Positions 58,549-64,000 of a stretch of 64,000 nt of DNA are shown here, piece after piece. Positions within the stretch are counted from its first letter, which is position 1, and each line of letters opens with the position of its first letter. This stretch comes from Podocnemis expansa. Its lineage: Eukaryota; Chordata; Testudines; Podocnemididae. Below the pieces are notes generated by a model. It worked only from the letters and a program-made list of their open reading frames with translations. It searched no databases and was not told the origin of the DNA. Position numbers and translations under genes: made by a program. The stretch is from contig ML682067.1 in NCBI GenBank assembly GCA_007922195.1, positions 2,438,495-2,502,494 on the forward strand, in the 5' to 3' direction.

Positions 58549-59654
58549 TCCTTACAGGACAATCACATTAATGGTAAATCTCAGTCTGTCAAGATGAGAA
58601 TTTTATAGGTAATGATAATAATTTAATTTTTATCTTTATATTTGATCACTTTGAGTGAAATCCTAGCTCTGCTGAAGTAAATGGGAATTCACTTTTGCGT
58701 TTACAAGGCTAGCTTCACAGCAGAAAGCTAGATGCCTGTTATATTTGTAACAGTTTTAGATTATAGGGCAAATACCAAATTACAAGAGAAATCAATGGAT
58801 CCTGTTCTCATCAACCACAGCCTAATTCCAGTGTAATTCAACTGATTTAAATGGACTTACATTTAGGGTAACAGAGTTATGGATCCCTGGTCTACACTGA
58901 CAGTAAAGTTTGACATAATGCTGCTTACCTTAACCTTCTGCAGCCTGTGTCTCGACTGTCAGAGCCATAAATTCAAACCAAAAAAAAAACAAACCCCAAA
59001 CCTGCTAACATCACTCCTACAACTGGTGTAACACTGAGGTCCAAATCTACAATTTGAACTTAGGTCCCTGTAGCCAAAGAGCAGCTTTCCTGGTTTTTCC
59101 TGTCTGCTACACCATAGCAACACTAGTTCCTCCCCTGCCTCCAACCCTAGAAAGTTTTGGATGAATTCCTCTTTCTGCATGCAGCACCGTGTCTGTGGCA
59201 GAGAATCAGCAAAAAAAGCTTTTCCTGCTTTTGTTTTCCTTTAGAGAAGAAAGGAGGGGGCATGAGCAGAGGAAAATTGCCTCCCCACAAGGCCCTGCAC
59301 CTACTATCCACAGTGCAATGCATCTTAAGAAGTAATGTGAGCAGCTGGGACACAAGACCCCGAGCAAGCAATCTCTGTGATCACTTGCTTTCGTCTCCTT
59401 TAATCTGACAGCCTATGATCAAATTACAATCCTGCCCTAAGGGTATGATGAGTGGGGCAGTGTGCCAGCCTGCAGTGCTCTAAATGGCCATTTGAAATGG
59501 TAGTACATTACAACACACCAGGAAACTTTTGATGGCAGCAGGTACCACCTGGGCACTTAGATATGTGACAGGCTGATGAAATGTAAATTCATACTCCAGC
59601 CTGCTGTGTGCAGTCTCTCTTTATAGACATGCCCCAAATTTTAAAACTCTAATG

Positions 59655-60239
59655 CAGGGTTTGGCAACCCCCAGGATACATGACAAAAATAGCACACAGG
59701 CCAAGCCTGAGTGGCGCATGGCACCACTCAGGCTCCCCTACTCGCCCGTCCCCCCCCAGCTCTGCATGACCTGGGGCCACAAGAGCTGCATGCCATGGCT
59801 CCAGGCCCCCGCTGGCCATGCTTCCCTGCTGGAGAGCATGGCCAGCAGAGACAAAGAAACTGTGGTGAGCAGGGCTCCTGGCCCCTGCTGGTTCCGCCCC
59901 ATGCTAGGCAGGGCTGCCAGAGGGGAGTGGGGCAGGTTGGCACATCTGGAGCTGCCACTGCTGGTGGGAGCTGGCCCCAACCCTGACAACTGAAGGCCAC
60001 CTGCTGATAGGGGCAGGAACCCGCCCTGACCCCAGTCCCAGACAGGAACGAGAGGCCACCCACCACTTCTGGCTCTAGCTGGGAACTGGAGGCCACACGC
60101 CGGCAGGGGCAGCAGCTGGCTCCAGCCAGGAGCTGGAGGCCACTCACATGGAACCAGAGGCTTGGCCCCACCCCCTGCACCTGCTCACGGTGTGGTGGGC
60201 AGGGCTGGCATGGGGGCCAGCGAAGGTTGCTGACCCCTG
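59655..60239. mobile_element. hAT-type element with GC-rich core, 585 bp
   Basis: The ends CAGGGTTTGGCAACC and GGTTGCTGACCCCTG are flanked by CTCTAATG and CTTTAATG (7/8). The interior repeats CTGGAGGCCAC-type units. The open frames over it are artefacts. Confidence 0.86.
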
Positions 60240-61218
60240 CTTTAATGAAACTTTTTAAGAGCTCTTGAAAGGTGACAATTTGATAACTGTGGAAACTAAA
60301 GCTCCCTGTTTATCCATAGAATAGCCACCAAAAAGCTATTTATGATGCCCCATCAATACACCTCAACCTGAACCTATAAAGCTACCTTCAAGGAAAAGAA
60401 GTTAGCTTGGTTTCTTTGCCCATGGAAGTGATGACTTCTGTGATGCATGTACTTTTCAGGCTTAGAAACGGAGTGAGACCACCAAGTAGAATGAGAAGTC
60501 CATTCAGGAATTCCTGTTCACCCTCTCTCATGTTGCAGGAACAAGGGTCACACAACAAAAGTAAAATGTGGCATATTTAAAATGGATACAAATAAATATG
60601 TTTTTATTTATAAGGGATATGGACCTTCATGCTCTCAAATATAAATCATTCCATAACTACCTGGGATTAAGGTATCACAGGAAGGTTATTGCATAATTGT
60701 ATCTCCTCTGGACTGACTGGTCTGTTTTGTTACAACAATTCCTTTGTTCTCACCTCATTTCACATAGGCCAGAGAACAGCCTTCATATGGAAATGATTTT
60801 GGGTCACTACTGAATGGGATAGAATTCAATTGATGAACTGGAGATGAAAGACAGAGTATAGTGTTACCATCTAGCTCTCCCTTTTGTTTTAGCATCTTCC
60901 TCCTGCTACACTGGAGAGGTTCCCACAATGAAATCAGGCCAGCATTCCTGAACAGCTGGCCATTAGCATTCCAGATGATTTTAAAGAAACTAAAACTGCA
61001 AATTTCCCTGCATCTCTGGAGGTGGGAACAAATTAGTCATTCATTCTTCATAAGATAAATTTATCTGCCAAGAGACAGATTCATTTCTGGGACTAAGCAA
61101 GATTCTGTGAGTAAAAGGCCCAAGAACAAAGCCCTAAAAGTGGACAATCTAACAGCAGCAAGCTAAATGATGATGGAAAGTAATTGTAACCTTTTCTTTG
61201 CTTAACCAGCCTGTAGAG

Positions 61219-61406
61219 CAGTGGTTTGCAAACTGTATTCCTCAGGACCCAGTTGAAAAAAATCTTATATGTTCACAACCCAACAATTACATCTTTCAGC
61301 AATGCATTTCAGTCTTTAGACAGTGGCAGTAGGGGGTGCCCAAAACCCAGAACTTGAGGGTCTACAACCCAGTACTGGATCCCGACTCGTGATTTCAAAA
61401 CCACTG
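61219..61406. mobile_element. hAT-type element, 188 bp, perfect duplication
   Basis: The ends CAGTGGTTTGCAAAC and GATTTCAAAACCACTG are flanked by CTGTAGAG on both sides (61211-61218, 61407-61414). Confidence 0.93.
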
Positions 61407-61878
61407 CTGTAGAGGACAGCATCCGAGAAACAGTGACAATAAGGAAGGTCCTGAGATGTGTGCTTTCAGTTGGGGTTCCAGCAGGAAGAAATCCAGTGTA
61501 GAAGTACAGCTGGTCAGGATCACTTCCAGGCAAAGCTTCTCACAATGGAAGCCTTAGGATGTTTCAGCAGAGATGTGTGATTGGACTGCACTAAACAGGG
61601 AATGCAGACAAAATGCTACTAATCTTATCACAGATGGGTAGGGGAAAAACAAGAGACAGGTGAAGGAAGATCTGCATGCACAACTGGTTATGCAGGAATC
61701 CCAGTTACCAGGAATGGCAAGGTAAGATATGTGTATGGCAGATCTGATGGTTGGGAGAGCTGTTTGATGTGCTGAACTTCAGACAAAGAAGAGTTCTGTT
61801 CAATCAGATGGGGAAGGAGAGGATCCAAGGAGAATGCTATGGTTCTACTAGCTGTAGATGGCCTGTAGCTCTCTAAAC

Positions 61879-62095
61879 CAGTGGTTCCCAACATTTTCTC
61901 TGCCTTGGCACACATTGCTACCTTTAATTAATTTGAGGCACACCACCATATAGTTTCCAAATGATCTCATGAATATTCATGAGCCAATGAGCCAATCCAG
62001 AGCTCTTTGAGTAGTTTTTCAAAAAATTTTGTGGTACACCTGCTCAGGCCTGACAGCACACCTGTGTGCCGTGGCACACTGGTTGGGAAACACTG
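61879..62095. mobile_element. hAT-type element, 217 bp, perfect duplication
   Basis: The ends CAGTGGTTCCCAAC and GGTTGGGAAACACTG are flanked by CTCTAAAC on both sides (61871-61878, 62096-62103). Confidence 0.93.
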
Positions 62096-62871
62096 CTCTA
62101 AACTACACAGCAGTTTTACAGTTCCAATAGACATGTTTTCTGTAGAGGTCCTCTTGCAGACAATGGAGAGCAGGCATTACTAGCATCTTCACTCAAGAAA
62201 AGGAGAACCAACTTTTATTGGGCTTGCCCAATTTCAGAAGGAACTATCAGTGCTGGCATCAGGATGTGGGGATTCAGCTGTCTCCTCAGTTGACAATAAT
62301 GATCTAGTCAATAAGAATAAAGGGGTCAAAGAAAAGAAAAAAAGAGAGAGGCGAATAAATTGGAGGGATTTTCAGCAGTGACAAGGCAGAAAACCTGATG
62401 GGGATCACAAATTCCTGTAACAACTCAGAACTGAGCCTCTGTTTTTAAATAATGCTGAAAGTTGCATCTTGAAATGTATGTGTCATTCTAAGTGGGGGCC
62501 AGAGGCAGATGATCTTTTGGCCTTTGGAATGGCACTAGTGGGGAGCTGGGAAACCGAGCTAGATGTGACACTCTGGGACCTCGGAGGGATTGCAAGAAGG
62601 GCCTATCTCTTTGGTCCACAGGGCCTGAACCTTATGAAAGCATAGGGCTACTGTTTTATACCTCTCCAGTGTAGGTACAAACGCCAAGAGAACTACAGCT
62701 GGGAAGGGGATTTAGTTGGTTTCTGTTATTTGTATATCGTGTCAGCATCTTTTGTCCAGTGTCAGAAACTGAGGAAAGTTTTTTTTTATAGAGGTTGCTT
62801 CTCTTTTATTGATGTCTTGGGGTTGTTTTATACAAGGATTTTAATTGTTCAGCTGCAGTGTGACTGACAAA

Positions 62872-63305
62872 GGCTGTGTTGAGATGTGAGTTTTATTTCG
62901 AAACAACAGCCATTGTTTCGAAATAAAATTTCTCATGTCCACACGACGTGCTGTTATTTTGAAACAATGGGACCTGTTGTTTCAAAATAATGGCCGTTGT
63001 TTTGAAACCATTAAACCTAGCAGGAAATAGAAATAGCTGTTGTTTCGAAACAGTTGTTTCAAAACAACCGCGTTCGGACACGTTGTTTCGAAACAACACC
63101 ATTGTTTCAAAACAACATGCCTGAACGGCCTTATTTCGAAATAACCATTTTGAAACAACAGCTGTTTCGAACGCAGGCTTTCCCTTAATTCGAATTAACA
63201 AATTGTTACTTCGAATTAACTTACTTCGAAATAAGGATTTTATTTTGAAATGAGTTATACTGAAATGGGTTATTTCGAAATAACAGTTACCGTGTAGACA
63301 TGCCC
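62872..63305. mobile_element. MITE, TTCGAA-palindrome family, 434 bp
   Basis: The left end is GGCTGTGTTGAGATGTG and the right end is CCGTGTAGACATGCCC. AAA flanks both sides (62869-62871, 63306-63308). The interior has TTGTTTCGAAACAA and TTATTTCGAAATAA words. It is the same family as 287-713. Confidence 0.84.
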
Positions 63306-63741
63306 AAAGTGAAGCAAACTATAGTGTTACAACCTGATGAAAGTTCCAAGCTGTGTGTGATACTATTGAATTAAAGGACATTTTTGGGCCTCCTAATTTA
63401 AGAAAAAAGGGATTATCTACATTTTTAGAGGGGAATTGTGCAATCAATTGGCCAGGGTGTATGTGAAACCTACTATAATGATCAGAAGCTGCACAATGCA
63501 ATCTGTATAGGTTCTGACCACTGCTTGGCCTGAGCTGACCTTGCAGAATACAGAACAGTGATGTCTGGCCACAGTTATTGGAAGCTAAATACCTGACTCA
63601 CTAATGCAGCTGTAGTCAAAAAGACTGAAAGTATCTTTATGAAACAGTTCAGAAGTTTTCTACATCCCAGATAGAACAGTGGGAATTGAACAAGCGAAGC
63701 CTGGTGATCTCTCGATGTTCCTTTCTCAGGATGCTTGTACA

Positions 63742-64000
63742 GGTAGTCCTCACTTAGTGACCGGGTTCCGTTCCTGAAACCTGGTTGATAAACGAATTGG
63801 TCACTAAACGAGGAACAGCCCTTACCAGTATTTCAGGCATAATGTACTTTACTGGTAGTGGGTTTTTCAACCATCGGTAGATAGTTTTAATGTCACCTTT
63901 GCATCATTTATAACATTTTTAATATATATATTTTAAATGTTTTAAGCTCTAATGTACTGAACTTAGTTTGCATAGTGTACTGTAAATATAGGTAATCTGA
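63742..64000. mobile_element. Possible DNA transposon end, cut by the window
   Basis: AGGTAGTCCTCACTTAGTGA and GTTCCGTTCCTGAAACC, followed by GGTCACTAAACGAGGAAC, form an inverted pair of the 'gtcctcgacttacga' kind known from several DNA transposons. The other end is not in the window. Confidence 0.4.

Larger units (their letters stand above)
52048..64000 (-). other. HMGA2: HMGA2 intron 3 (partial)
   Basis: This is the 3' part of the intron upstream of exon 4, and it continues past the window edge. In human this is by far the longest HMGA2 intron. No exon or microRNA was recognised. Stretches with nothing recognisable are 53677-54490, 54546-56794, 57017-57712, 58549-59654, 60240-61218, 61407-61878, 62096-62871 and 63306-63739. 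Weak repeat scraps occur, for instance an end-like ATAGACATGCC near 59625. Confidence 0.85.

Noticed and set aside
52048..64000. A microRNA of the mir-763 type in HMGA2 intron 3
   Set aside because: I looked for the known mature sequence from memory on both strands and did not find it in this part of the intron.

Overview
The window is vertebrate nuclear DNA, almost certainly from a non-avian sauropsid such as a turtle or crocodilian; I cannot separate the two from sequence alone. The basis is CR1 LINE copies with the ATTCTATGAT-type 3' end, a MIR SINE relic, and a dense load of short non-autonomous DNA transposons with GGCTATGTCTACAC-type ends, a combination I associate with turtle and crocodilian genomes. 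There are no bacterial-type genes, and nearly all ORFs longer than 60 codons are repeat translations.

The one host gene I can support is HMGA2, on the minus strand. Its penultimate coding exon (PQQVVQKKPAQ) lies at 52015-52047. Its last coding exon, encoding the acidic tail and stop, lies at 25741-25797. These are followed by a 3'UTR of about 3 kb running down to a poly(A) signal at 22798-22803. The 3'UTR carries seven let-7 seed matches. Introns 3 and 4 fill the rest of the gene part: 52048 to beyond 64000, and 25798-52014. The exons for the AT-hooks lie outside, beyond 64000. Positions 1 to about 22780 are the flank downstream of HMGA2.

The remainder is repeat-built. (1) Palindromic MITEs share GG(G/C)TATGTC(C/T)ACAC ends and several have matching 3-bp target duplications; their interiors iterate palindromic words centred on TCGA (TTCGAA, GTCGAC or ATCGAT). 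(2) Many short hAT-type elements have CAG(T/G)GG...-type ends and 8-bp target duplications, several of them perfect, often with GC-rich, internally repetitive centres. (3) There are CR1 fragments and one MIR. (4) A decayed HARBI1-like (PIF/Harbinger) transposase lies at about 7780-8545 and is the only transposase relic recognised. Several elements are nested, and relative ages can be read directly: hAT in hAT at 17807-18858, hAT in MITE at 35306-35957 and 52437-53320, and hAT in CR1 at 5773-6190.

Layout: 1-22780, downstream flank (MITEs, hATs, Harbinger relic, CR1); 22780-25797, HMGA2 terminal exon; 25798-52014, intron 4 with most of the transposons and a 10-N assembly gap at 36220-36229; 52015-52047, exon 4; 52048-64000, part of intron 3.
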